NCBI GenBank assembly: GCA_023386315.1
Contig: JAEWJZ010000031.1
Span: 1 to 64,000 of the forward strand
Source: Bacillota bacterium
GTDB lineage: Bacteria; Bacillota; Clostridia; Lachnospirales; Lachnospiraceae
Length of the DNA stretch: 64,000 nucleotides
Direction of reading: 5' to 3'
A program made the translations under genes and the position numbers. The notes beneath the pieces were generated by a model, which was not told the origin of the DNA, ran no database searches, and was given only the letters and a program-made list of their open reading frames with translations. Of this stretch, positions 1 to 8,154 are shown piece by piece; position 1 is the first letter of the stretch, and each line of letters starts with the position of its first letter.

Positions 1-149
1 TGCAGCCGGCTATATATTTGTAAAGAGGAAGTTACAATATTTTTCAAAAAGCAAAAGTATAAATATTCAAATGTGGTATTAAAGGCCGCAGTTAACAAGC
101 CCTTCAAAAATGATGGTTTTTAGAGTACTATAATAACTAAATTATGCAA

Positions 150-1322
150 TTACCGAACGTAATAAGATTTCTTATCTCTTAAAACAGCATAAATAATGTT
201 CGTTAGTTTTCTTGTAACATGACCTATAGCATTCATGTACGGCTTGCCTTCCGCTCGCTTTTTCTCCAAGAAACATTTCAAGTTTGGCTCATACATAGCT
301 GCTCTTACAGATGCTTGCCAAAGAGCTCGTCTAAGATACGGTGATCCGCGCTTAGACATATGATTTTTAGTTGAGCTATATTCACCAGATTGCTTTATGG
401 TTGGGTCAATTCCAGCAAAAGCGGCTAATTTTGCTGCTGATGAAAAACGGCTAATTTCCCCAATCTCACTAAAAATAGTTGCTCCTAATATAGGACCGAT
501 GCCTGGAATAGTCGTAATGTAACACTCAAAGGTACTAAATAAGTTGATTATTTTATCATCGATTTCTTTTATTTGATTTTCCATAAATTTGACGTGCTCA
601 ACATGTTGGCGGATCAATAATTTCATCGAATCAATGCCGAGAACGATACCAAATGAATTTTGTGCAAGATTTTTAATTTCTTCCGCTTTAGCAATCCCAA
701 ATCGTTTTCTACTTGGCACAGAAATCAAATCAGCCAGCTTCTCAGTTGGAATTTCGATAATATCATCAGGCGTGCAACATTTTGTTAATAGTTCAATCGA
801 CGTTAAACCAAAGATATCAGCAAAAAGTGTTTCGTATTCTGGAAACACTTGATCCAAGAGAGCAATAACCTTCTTCTTAAGATCGGCACACATATCAACA
901 ATGAATGTTCGTGCTCTACATAATTCTCTAAGTTCATAATATTCTGTGGATTGAATTGAGCCTTCAGAGTAATGACCAAATCTGATGACTTCTGCAATAA
1001 TAAAACAATCACGTGTATCCGTTTTGACTTGCCTTATGTAGAGGTTTCTGAGTGCATCGGATTGAATAGGATTCATGACCTTAACAGAGTATTCTTTTCT
1101 GAATAAAGCAGAATAAAATGCAATCCAATAGTGGCTGGTTGATTCCATAGCAATGATGAAATTTTCTTTGTCTTGGCTGACTTTGTTAAGTTTTAAAAGA
1201 AACTCTTCAAAACCTTCAGAAGTGTTCTTGAAGCTGAATGGTTTTTGAATAATGGTGCCATTACCATCAATAATAATGGCTTCATGAGTTCGTTTCGCAA
1301 TATCAACACCAACAATAAGCAT
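150..1322 (-). CDS. IS110-family DEDD transposase
   Basis: 390-aa transposase, the normal IS110 length. The N-terminal RuvC-like DEDD domain starts with GVDIAK (first Asp about residue 7), has a Glu in MESTSHYW near residue 60, and two Asp in VKTDTRD near residue 100. The C-terminal Tnp20 domain carries AAFAGIDPTIKQSGEYSS, including the conserved serine region, followed by a basic KRGSPYLRRALWQAS segment. The start has a good AAGGAGAT ribosome-binding site on the minus strand. IS110 enzymes act through an RNA-guided RuvC/serine mechanism, and a non-coding region next to the gene supplies the bridge RNA. No frameshift is visible, so the gene is probably functional. Confidence 0.93.
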   Translation of the reverse strand: MLIVGVDIAKRTHEAIIIDGNGTIIQKPFSFKNTSEGFEEFLLKLNKVSQDKENFIIAMESTSHYWIAFYSALFRKEYSVKVMNPIQSDALRNLYIRQVKTDTRDCFIIAEVIRFGHYSEGSIQSTEYYELRELCRARTFIVDMCADLKKKVIALLDQVFPEYETLFADIFGLTSIELLTKCCTPDDIIEIPTEKLADLISVPSRKRFGIAKAEEIKNLAQNSFGIVLGIDSMKLLIRQHVEHVKFMENQIKEIDDKIINLFSTFECYITTIPGIGPILGATIFSEIGEISRFSSAAKLAAFAGIDPTIKQSGEYSSTKNHMSKRGSPYLRRALWQASVRAAMYEPNLKCFLEKKRAEGKPYMNAIGHVTRKLTNIIYAVLRDKKSYYVR

Positions 1323-1545
1323 AGCTTTATCTCCTTTCTAAGATGTTACGGACATATCCCCACTTCCCTATGGATTGCAACCTGCTTCGAGATTAGAAGA
1401 AAATCATAAAGATTTCGACATCCGGCTTATAAGCAATATCCCATAAGGCAGAGGACTCAAACTGCACTCAGTAAACATAATGTTACATGGTTAATAGAAG
1501 AGTACCTCTGTCCGTCTGAGTATATATTATCAAACATAAAAGGAG
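1323..1545 (-). ncRNA. candidate IS110 bridge RNA region
   Basis: About 220 bp of non-coding DNA directly 5' of the transposase. In the IS110 subgroup the bridge RNA is encoded between the left end and the transposase start, so this is where it would lie. That assignment rests on family knowledge and position only. I did not derive the target-binding and donor-binding loops, because the element ends and target site are unknown. Confidence 0.35.
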
Positions 1546-1585
1546 TTGATAAACAAGTTAAATGCATATTTATAATATTGCTATA

Positions 1586-1627
1586 CAAAAAAATCCTGCT
1601 AAATCTCTATATAGAAATTATAGCAGG
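1586..1627 (-). terminator. rho-independent terminator after the AraC gene
   Basis: On the minus strand CCTGCTA (1627-1621) pairs with TAGCAGG (1601-1595), the intervening AATTTC/GAGATT bases extend the stem, and a run of seven T follows (1593-1587). It lies downstream of araC and of the small reading frame at 1628-1768, so it probably ends their transcript. Confidence 0.75.
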
Positions 1628-1768
1628 TTACATATCGGATATTCCGGGTTCAACTCCAATTAACCCCATGGCAATAATTGCAATTAAACATAGAAAAAAA
1701 TTGCGAAAAAGATCCCGCTTGAAAAAAATATTTAAATAAGATATATAGTGTATTCGGTCTGACTCAAT
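1628..1768 (-). CDS. possible small membrane peptide (46 aa, atypical ATT start)
   Basis: A 46-codon frame between araC and its terminator, preceded by a perfect AGGAGG (1782-1777) with 8-nt spacing to an ATT codon. The product would have a basic stretch (FFKRDLFRN), one hydrophobic segment (FFLCLIAIIAMGLIGV) and a short acidic tail ending EPGISDM. A TTG codon one base away (1767) has equally good spacing but opens only an 11-codon frame. The real product could therefore use a rare ATT start, arise by frameshifting, or be disrupted. Evidence for coding is the ribosome-binding site, a plausible transmembrane pattern and the position inside the araC transcript. I do not recognise a family. Confidence 0.4.
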   Translation of the reverse strand: MESDRIHYISYLNIFFKRDLFRNFFLCLIAIIAMGLIGVEPGISDM

Positions 1769-1804
1769 ACAAAATTCCTCCTATCATTATATGTTAAAAT
1801 AAGG

Positions 1805-2680
1805 TTAACTGTTATCCGGTATCATATTCTTCTTCCTGTAATTGCTTGGCGAGATTCCGTAATACTGCTTAAATGCATAGGAAAAGTGCTGAATGGAAGA
1901 GTAATTCAACCGGTCGGAAATTTCCGATATAGTAATGGCAGCGTCATTTAAATAGATTTTTGCCATAGACATCTTGGCTTCTGTTTTTTTCTGCTGAAAT
2001 GTTTTTCCATAATAATCCTTCAGAAACCGCTCGGTCTGGCGTACGCTTAAGCCAAGCCGTTCAGCCAGATGCTCCATTGTAATGGTCTCATATTCATAAA
2101 GAAAGCTCTCTTCCACAATGATGTATTTGCTGTCCACCAGATTGGAGGGAGAAAAATGAACCTTCGACTGTGCTTTATATTCATAGTTTCGCACAATTTT
2201 AACTACGCATTGCTGAAGAAGGGCCTCCACTAAAATCATATATCCCGTATACCGGTGTTCCAGTTCAAAAAATATCTGCTGCATCAGCGGATACAGCTCC
2301 TGAGTATCCTGTCCGAACCAGAAATGGGTTTTTTCAAATTTAAAAGCCACCGTATCTGTCTCAGGCTGGGTGTGGGTGCTGTTTTTTTGTAATTTGAAAT
2401 AAATACAGTACTCCGCCATAGGATCATTCTTGAAAGGAATCTGTTCATGCTCCACATGTGGACCTGTCATGTACAGGGTGTTGGGAGTAATATTATATAT
2501 CTGGTCATCAATATTCACTTTGCCATGACCATAGGGAATATAGTGGATTTCATAGCTGTTATTTCCATGGCTGTGTCTTGGCATGGAACGAAGAAACCGT
2601 TCAAATACAATGTTTAAGACCAGAAATGTGGTATCGTCGATTACTATTTTTATATTTAAATCCTTATATCCTGTCCTCAT
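1805..2680 (-). CDS. AraC-family transcriptional regulator
   Basis: 291 aa with an N-terminal cupin-like sensing domain (histidine-rich RHSHGNN near residue 36, then HYIPYGHGKVNI) and two C-terminal AraC helix-turn-helix motifs. The motifs are MEHLAERLGLSVRQTERFLK near residue 205 and ISEISDRLNYSSIQHFSYAF near 255, followed by the usual YYGISPSNYRK signature. The ATG at 2680 has an AGAGGGGG ribosome-binding site. It is divergent from the aldolase operon across a 190-bp gap, the classic arrangement for a regulator of the neighbouring sugar genes. The ligand is probably a sugar or alditol of the pathway (inference). Confidence 0.9.
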   Translation of the reverse strand: MRTGYKDLNIKIVIDDTTFLVLNIVFERFLRSMPRHSHGNNSYEIHYIPYGHGKVNIDDQIYNITPNTLYMTGPHVEHEQIPFKNDPMAEYCIYFKLQKNSTHTQPETDTVAFKFEKTHFWFGQDTQELYPLMQQIFFELEHRYTGYMILVEALLQQCVVKIVRNYEYKAQSKVHFSPSNLVDSKYIIVEESFLYEYETITMEHLAERLGLSVRQTERFLKDYYGKTFQQKKTEAKMSMAKIYLNDAAITISEISDRLNYSSIQHFSYAFKQYYGISPSNYRKKNMIPDNS

Positions 2681-2791
2681 GATTTCCCCCTCTGATTTCC
2701 TTCTTTAATCTTACTTTATCAGCATAATTTATGCAAGTCAAGGAATGTTCGATAACGCGACATACAGACGCTCCTTCTGTCTGGTTCCCCT

Positions 2792-2820
2792 CTAATTTTC
2801 CCCGGCAGAACCGGTATAAT
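2792..2820 (+). promoter_or_regulatory. promoter of the aldolase operon, weak -35
   Basis: A perfect TATAAT at 2815-2820 lies 51 bp before the aldolase start, but the hexamer 17 bp upstream does not resemble TTGACA. A good -10 with a poor -35 fits a promoter needing an activator, here plausibly the divergent AraC protein. The start codon has an AAGGAGG ribosome-binding site. Confidence 0.5.
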
Positions 2821-2870
2821 GGTAATTGTAAAGAGCCAAATGACCGTAACAATGTAAGGAGGAAAATAAT

Positions 2871-3722
2871 ATGTCACTGGTTACATCGGAACAAATGCTT
2901 TTGGATGCTCAAAAAGGCGGGTATGCCGTAGGAGCTTTTAATGTTGAAAATATGGAAATGCTGAAGGCTGTGGTGGCCGCAGCGGAGGAGCTTCGGGCAC
3001 CGGTTATGCTTCAGACCACACCATCAACGGTTAAATACGGAACACTGGAAACATACTATGCCATGGCAGCAGCTGAGGCTGAGAAAGCAACCGTACCGGT
3101 ATGCCTTCACTTAGATCACGGCAACAGCTACGAGCTTGTTCTCCAGGCAATCCGCGCCGGATATACATCAGTTATGATTGATGGTTCCCACGAAGACTTT
3201 GAGAGCAACATCGCTTTGACCAAGCGGGCTGCTGATGCTGCCAGAGCCTGCAGCATCACAGTGGAAGGCGAGCTTGGAAAGGTTGGAGGCAAGGAGGATG
3301 ATCTGGAGGCAGAGGCGGACAACAACACAGATCCCATGCAGGCAAAGGAATTCGTGGAACGGACAGGGGTTCATTCCCTGGCAATTGGAATCGGAACCGC
3401 CCATGGCTTTTATGCAACCACACCCGTTCTGGACAAAGAGCGGATCAGTGAAGTCAAAAAGCTGGTGTCAGTGCCGCTGGTTCTTCACGGTGCCTCCGGT
3501 TTAAGCGACGAAGATGTAAGAGAATGTGTCAGCAGAGGAATGTGTAAGGTAAACTTCGCCACAGAGTTAAGAGTGGCCTATACCGATGCAGGAAAAAAGC
3601 TTTTAAAAGAGAATCCGGATACCTTTGATCCCAAGAAATTAGGCACGGTTGGAATGGAAGCAGTGAAGCAGTTTGTTAAGAACCGTATTCTGGTCTGCGG
3701 ATGTGACCATAAAGCGGACTGA
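2871..3722 (+). CDS. class II fructose/tagatose-bisphosphate aldolase (GatY/KbaY-like)
   Basis: 283 aa, the length of the short zinc-dependent GatY/KbaY aldolases, which split tagatose-1,6-bisphosphate (or fructose-1,6-bisphosphate) into glyceraldehyde-3-phosphate and dihydroxyacetone phosphate. Visible motifs are CLHLDHGNSYE near residue 80 (catalytic Asp and first zinc His), EGELGKVGG near 130 (Glu), IGTAHGFY near 178 (second zinc His) and LVLHGASGLSD near 206 (third zinc His and phosphate loop). It is the first gene of an operon with an FGGY kinase, GatD-like dehydrogenase and PfkB kinase, so tagatose-bisphosphate is favoured. Sequence alone does not separate tagatose from fructose substrates. 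Confidence 0.9.
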   Translation: MSLVTSEQMLLDAQKGGYAVGAFNVENMEMLKAVVAAAEELRAPVMLQTTPSTVKYGTLETYYAMAAAEAEKATVPVCLHLDHGNSYELVLQAIRAGYTSVMIDGSHEDFESNIALTKRAADAARACSITVEGELGKVGGKEDDLEAEADNNTDPMQAKEFVERTGVHSLAIGIGTAHGFYATTPVLDKERISEVKKLVSVPLVLHGASGLSDEDVRECVSRGMCKVNFATELRVAYTDAGKKLLKENPDTFDPKKLGTVGMEAVKQFVKNRILVCGCDHKAD

Positions 3723-3740
3723 TTTTATCAGGAGGAAAAC

Positions 3741-5267
3741 ATGAAACCTTATTTATTAGGGATTGACGTAGGGACCAGCGCCTGTAAGATTGCCGTTTTT
3801 GATAGAAATGGAACCGTTTTAGAAACTGCAACCGGGGAGTATGAGGTTTATTATCCCCAGACAGGCTGGGCAGAGCAGGACCCGGATGAGTGGTGGCGGG
3901 TGATCTGCAGCACGATGAAATACATATTTTCCAAATCACAGATAAAGCCGGAAGAAATCGCAGGAATCGGAATCGACGGACAGAGCTGGTCAGCCATAGC
4001 GGTCGACAAAGAGGGCAGTGTGTTAACCAACACACCCATCTGGATGGATACCAGGGCCGATGACATTTGCAGGGAACTGAGTGAGAAAGTGGGAGAACAG
4101 CGGATATTTGAAGTGGCAGGCAATTCATTGCAGCCTTCCTACAGCACGGCTAAGATCATCTGGTACCAGAGAAATATGCCTCAGATGTATGAGAATATTT
4201 ACAAGGTGCTGCAATCAAACAGCTACATTGCTTATAGACTTACCGGTCAGATGACCCAGGATCTTTCCCAGGGATATGGTTTTCATTGCTTTGACATGCA
4301 TACCGGAACCTGGGATCAGGCGATGTGCGAGGCTCTTGGCATTCCAGCGCAGATTCTTCCGGAAATTCACCCCTGCCATGAGGTGATAGGCACAGTGACG
4401 AAAGCTGCTGCAGCCCAGTCCGGACTGGCAGAGGGAACCCCTGTAGTAGCCGGTGGTCTTGACGCTGCCTGCGGTACCCTTGGAGCCGGAGTAATCCATG
4501 CCGGAGAAACCCAGGAGCAGGGAGGCCAGGCCGGCGGAATGAGTATCTGCATCGACAGCTATAAAGCAGATCCAAGGCTGATTTTAAGCAGCCACGTTGT
4601 ACCTGGCAAATGGCTTTTACAGGGCGGCACAACCGGAGGCGGCGGAGCCATGCGGTGGCTGGAGAAGGAGTTCGGCGCATTTGAAAGAGAAGAAGGCAGA
4701 AGAACCGGGAAAAGCTCCCTGGATCTATTCAATGAAGCAGCCGCTAGCGTTCCGCCCGGCAGTGACGGACTGATCTTCCTTCCTTATATGGCAGGGGAGC
4801 GCTCTCCTTTATGGAATCCCTATGCAAAAGGCGTTTATTACGGTATGGATTTTGGAAAGACCAAAGGTCATTTCATACGTGCGGTCATGGAGGGAGTTGC
4901 CATGTCCTTAAGGCATAATCTGGAAGTGGCGGCAGAGGCAGGCGCATCCGTTGATGTATTAAGGGCCATGGGAGGATCTGCAAATTCTCTTTTGTGGACC
5001 CAGATTAAGTCTGACGTAACCGGCAAGCCTGTGATCGTTCCTTCTTCCGATACAGCCACAACGTTAGGGGCTGCAATTCTGGCCGGAGTGGGAGTTGGAA
5101 TTTATGAAGATTTCGAAGAGGCAGTTAAGCTGACTGTGGAAAATAAGCGGTATCATGTTCCCAATCAGGCGGACAGTAACATCTATGACAGGAATTACCG
5201 GAAATATTTAAGCTTATATGAACATTTAAAAGATATGATGGTTCAGGAAGGAGAAAATGAGTCATGA
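3741..5267 (+). CDS. FGGY-family carbohydrate kinase (xylulokinase-like)
   Basis: 508 aa, normal FGGY kinase length. The N-terminal ATP/substrate motif is LLGIDVGTSACKIAVFD, followed by GIDGQSWSAI and the substrate-domain segment WMDTRADDI. The C-terminal ATPase half has GGLDAACGTLGAG near residue 240, QGGTTGGGGAMRWL near 292 and LRAMGGSANSLLWTQI near 410. It phosphorylates a sugar or sugar alcohol. It resembles XylB overall, but the adjacent GatD-like dehydrogenase suggests it could make an alditol phosphate that GatD oxidises, replacing the PTS step of enteric galactitol pathways. That role is inference. Its stop overlaps the next start by 4 bp, so the two are translationally coupled. Confidence 0.88.
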   Translation: MKPYLLGIDVGTSACKIAVFDRNGTVLETATGEYEVYYPQTGWAEQDPDEWWRVICSTMKYIFSKSQIKPEEIAGIGIDGQSWSAIAVDKEGSVLTNTPIWMDTRADDICRELSEKVGEQRIFEVAGNSLQPSYSTAKIIWYQRNMPQMYENIYKVLQSNSYIAYRLTGQMTQDLSQGYGFHCFDMHTGTWDQAMCEALGIPAQILPEIHPCHEVIGTVTKAAAAQSGLAEGTPVVAGGLDAACGTLGAGVIHAGETQEQGGQAGGMSICIDSYKADPRLILSSHVVPGKWLLQGGTTGGGGAMRWLEKEFGAFEREEGRRTGKSSLDLFNEAAASVPPGSDGLIFLPYMAGERSPLWNPYAKGVYYGMDFGKTKGHFIRAVMEGVAMSLRHNLEVAAEAGASVDVLRAMGGSANSLLWTQIKSDVTGKPVIVPSSDTATTLGAAILAGVGVGIYEDFEEAVKLTVENKRYHVPNQADSNIYDRNYRKYLSLYEHLKDMMVQEGENES

Positions 5268-6310
5268 AAGCAGCAGTTGTTTGTGCAAATGAGGACGTAA
5301 GGTATATGGATTATGAGGAGCCGCAGGCAGGTCCCGGACTGGTAAAGATCAAAGTAAGGGCATCCGGTATATGCGGATCTGATATTCCCAGAGTGCTGCA
5401 TAACGGAGTACATTTTTATCCCATTGTTCTGGGACATGAATTTTCCGGAGACGTGGTGGAAGTCGGAGAAGGGGTTACATCAGTAAAGCCGGGAGACCGG
5501 GTTTCCGGAGCACCTTTAATTCCCTGTATGAAATGCGATGACTGCCAGAATGGAAACTTCTCTCTTTGCAGACACTATAGCTTTATCGGTTCCAGGCAGC
5601 AGGGAAGCAACGCAGATTATGTGGTAATTCCTGAGCAGAATGCGGTTGTATTTGATAAAAGCATTTCCTATGAGCAGGGCGCTATGTTTGAGCCTTCTAC
5701 CGTTGCCCTTCACGGTCTGCTCCAGAATGACTACCGGGGCGGTGAGTATACTGCAGTTTTAGGAGGCGGAACCATCGGCATGTTTACCATGCAGTGGGCG
5801 AAGATCTTCGGAGCCAAAAAAGTGGTTGTATTTGATATCAGTGAAGAACGTCTGGAGCTGGCAAAACGTCTGGGCGCAGATGAAGCAATTAATACTACAC
5901 AAGAGGGCTTTAAAGAAAAAGCGATGGCTCTTACAGAAGGAAAGGGCTTTACCTATGTATTTGAGACAGCCGGACAGGTACCAACCATGCAGATGGCATT
6001 TGAACTGGCAGCCAATAAAGCCAGTGTCTGTTTCATCGGAACCCCCCATGTTGATTTAACCTTTACCCCTTCCATGTGGGAAAACATGAACCGGAAAGAA
6101 TTTAAGTTAACCGGGTCCTGGATGTCTTACAGCTCTCCCTTCCCTGGAAAAGAATGGAAGCTGACTGCTCATTACTTTGCCACAGGACAGCTGAAATTTG
6201 ATCCCGGATTTATCTATAAGAAGATGCCCATGAGTCAGGCACAGGAAGCATTCCAGCTCTTTAAGACACCAGGTCTGGTAAAGGGAAAAATTCTTTTGGT
6301 AAACGAATAG
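5264..6310 (+). CDS. zinc-dependent alcohol dehydrogenase, galactitol-1-phosphate 5-dehydrogenase-like
   Basis: 348-aa medium-chain dehydrogenase. It has the catalytic zinc site ICGSDIPRV near residue 38 and GHEFSGDVVEVGEGV near 60, four structural-zinc cysteines in PCMKCDDCQNGNFSLC near 87-102, and the NAD(P)-binding Rossmann loop LGGGTIGMFTMQWAKIFG near 166. The family includes GatD, which oxidises galactitol-1-phosphate to tagatose-6-phosphate, and sorbitol dehydrogenases. With a tagatose-6-phosphate-type kinase and aldolase in the same operon, a GatD role is the best guess. The actual alditol phosphate is not shown by sequence. Confidence 0.85.
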   Translation: MKAAVVCANEDVRYMDYEEPQAGPGLVKIKVRASGICGSDIPRVLHNGVHFYPIVLGHEFSGDVVEVGEGVTSVKPGDRVSGAPLIPCMKCDDCQNGNFSLCRHYSFIGSRQQGSNADYVVIPEQNAVVFDKSISYEQGAMFEPSTVALHGLLQNDYRGGEYTAVLGGGTIGMFTMQWAKIFGAKKVVVFDISEERLELAKRLGADEAINTTQEGFKEKAMALTEGKGFTYVFETAGQVPTMQMAFELAANKASVCFIGTPHVDLTFTPSMWENMNRKEFKLTGSWMSYSSPFPGKEWKLTAHYFATGQLKFDPGFIYKKMPMSQAQEAFQLFKTPGLVKGKILLVNE

Positions 6311-6319
6311 GAGGGACCT

Positions 6320-7255
6320 ATGATACTGACCGTAACATTAAATGCTGCCATTGACAAACGGTATGTAGTTGATGGTTTTTCACAGGGAGAAGTAAACCGC
6401 GTGAAAACATGTTCCTATACGCCGGGAGGGAAAGGCTTAAATGTTTCAAAGCCGGCAGTCATTGCAGGAGGCAGCGTTGTGGCAACCGGTTTTGTAGGGG
6501 GCCATGCAGGTAATTATATTGAAGAAGCCTTAAGCTCTTTGGGAATCACCAGCGCATTTTACCAGCTGAAAGGAGAGAGTCGTTCCTGCATTAATATCTG
6601 GGACGAAAAAAATAAGATTCAGACAGAATTTCTGGAACCTGGTTTTGAAGTGAAGGAAGAGGATTTTCTTGATTTTCTGGAACATTTTAAGAAGCTTGTA
6701 AAGGAGGCAGAAGTCATAGCCATATCAGGAAGCGTGCCCAGGGGACTTGACGGAACTGCTTACCAGAAGATGGTGAAGATCGGAAAAGAAGCAGGAAAAA
6801 AAGTGATCTTAGATACCAGCGGAAATCTGCTTAAGATGGGGATCGAAGCCGCTCCTTCCATGATCAAACCCAATTTAGATGAGATCCGTATGCTGACAGG
6901 AAAAAGCTGCGACAGCCTGGAAGAGATGATTGAAGCTGCAACGGACATTCATAAACGCGGCGTGGAGATCGTGGCGGTTTCCCTTGGCTCGGAAGGCTCC
7001 TTCGTGGTATGCAGCTCCGGTATCTACAGAGCCAGAGTGCCCAAAATAGATGCAGTAAATACGGTTGGATGCGGTGACTCCATGATTGCAGGTTTTGCAC
7101 TTGGGCTTTCAAAACAGCTTCCAATGGAAGAAATATTAAGAAATGCAAGTGCTGTTTCAGCAGCCTCTGCGTTAAGAGAGGAAACAGGTTTCTTTCTGCT
7201 GGAGGACAGAGACCAGTTGCTGCCGCAGATAGAAATCACAAGAATCGGGGGTTGA
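6320..7255 (+). CDS. PfkB-family hexose-phosphate kinase (1-phosphofructokinase/tagatose-6-phosphate kinase type)
   Basis: 311 aa, the LacC/FruK class of PfkB kinases, which add the second phosphate to a ketohexose phosphate. It begins MILTVTLNAAIDKRYVV, has the substrate-binding YTPGGKGLNVSK near residue 35 (LacC/FruK proteins often have Arg where this has Lys in NVSK), and ends with the catalytic anion hole and base NTVGCGDSMIAGFALG near 245-260. In this operon it should produce the bisphosphate cleaved by the aldolase. The ribosome-binding site GGAGGGACCT precedes the ATG by a few bases, and the gene overlaps the next reading frame. Confidence 0.9.
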   Translation: MILTVTLNAAIDKRYVVDGFSQGEVNRVKTCSYTPGGKGLNVSKPAVIAGGSVVATGFVGGHAGNYIEEALSSLGITSAFYQLKGESRSCINIWDEKNKIQTEFLEPGFEVKEEDFLDFLEHFKKLVKEAEVIAISGSVPRGLDGTAYQKMVKIGKEAGKKVILDTSGNLLKMGIEAAPSMIKPNLDEIRMLTGKSCDSLEEMIEAATDIHKRGVEIVAVSLGSEGSFVVCSSGIYRARVPKIDAVNTVGCGDSMIAGFALGLSKQLPMEEILRNASAVSAASALREETGFFLLEDRDQLLPQIEITRIGG

Positions 7256-7257
7256 AA

Positions 7258-8139
7258 ATGAAATATTTATTAAAAAATGACCGGCTGGAAGTGGGATTTA
7301 CCTCCCTGGGAGGAGCCCTCACATCCATAAAGAACGAAGAAGGTACGGAGTATTTATGGCAGGGAGATCCTGAGTACTGGAGCGGGCAGGCTCCGGTCCT
7401 GTTCCCCATCTGCGGCAGCTTAAGAGATAACAGGGCAGCCACAAAAGGAGGAAAGGAGATCCGGATGCCAAGGCATGGGATTGTCCGCAGGGAAGAATTC
7501 AAGCTGGAGTCTGAAAAAGAGGACAGCATCTGTTTTTCCATTTCAGAAAATGAAGAGATGCTGGGAAAATATCCTTACCCTTTTACTCTCTCTATTGAAT
7601 ACCGGCTGGAAGAAAGCAGCATTCATGTGACATATGGAATAAAGAATACAGGAACAGAGGCTATGCCCTTCTTTATCGGAGGCCATCCGGCGTTTCGCTG
7701 CCCCCTCTTACAAACAGAGGAGTATGGGGATTATCAGATTATCTTTGATGAAAAAGAAGAGAGAACCGCTCCCACACCGGACTTAAAGACAGGTCTGGTT
7801 GATATGGGACACAGGAAGGAAATCCTCTTTGACGGCAATATTCTTCCTCTCGCCCATTCCCTTTTTTATGAAGACGGCATCATATTTGACCGGCTGAAAT
7901 CAAAAAAAGTAACCCTCTGCCACAGGAAAAACGGGCATGGAGTAGAACTGGAGATGGGATCCTTTCCCTATCTTGTAATCTGGTCAGCTGCCAACGACGG
8001 ACCGTTTCTTGCTTTAGAACCCTGGACCGGGCTGTCCACCTGCAGTGATGAGAATGATGTATTTGAAGAGAAACGAAATGCAGCAATTGTAAAGCCAGGG
8101 GAAGAAAAACGGCTGAGCTATATAATTACAATTCTATAA
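7258..8139 (+). CDS. aldose 1-epimerase family protein (LacX-like)
   Basis: About 293 aa, galactose-mutarotase fold. Visible signatures are PVLFPICGSLRDN near residue 45, MPRHGIVRREEF near 70 and FFIGGHPAFRCP near 135-145, where the conserved catalytic His occurs. An acidic WTGLSTCSDENDVFEEKRN segment follows near 255. LacX-type proteins interconvert anomers of sugars or sugar phosphates and are typical of lac/tagatose operons. A TTG start at 7252 is possible in the same frame, but the ATG at 7258 has better spacing to the GGGGG ribosome-binding site. The start overlaps the PfkB stop region. Confidence 0.82.
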   Translation: MKYLLKNDRLEVGFTSLGGALTSIKNEEGTEYLWQGDPEYWSGQAPVLFPICGSLRDNRAATKGGKEIRMPRHGIVRREEFKLESEKEDSICFSISENEEMLGKYPYPFTLSIEYRLEESSIHVTYGIKNTGTEAMPFFIGGHPAFRCPLLQTEEYGDYQIIFDEKEERTAPTPDLKTGLVDMGHRKEILFDGNILPLAHSLFYEDGIIFDRLKSKKVTLCHRKNGHGVELEMGSFPYLVIWSAANDGPFLALEPWTGLSTCSDENDVFEEKRNAAIVKPGEEKRLSYIITIL

Positions 8140-8154
8140 AATGAGAAGGAGAAT

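Larger units (their letters stand above)
100..1560 (-). mobile_element. IS110-family insertion sequence (approximate extent)
   Basis: One transposase gene with about 220 bp of non-coding DNA on its 5' side and about 150 bp on its 3' side. IS110 elements lack long terminal inverted repeats and do not make regular target duplications, so the ends cannot be fixed from one copy; the coordinates are rough. The element looks intact because the transposase is full length with its own ribosome-binding site. It sits beside the carbohydrate module without visibly interrupting a gene. Confidence 0.6.

Noticed and set aside
4240..4680. 146-residue frame on the minus strand inside the FGGY kinase
   Set aside because: Fully inside a clear kinase gene, no family motifs or ribosome-binding site; a shadow frame.
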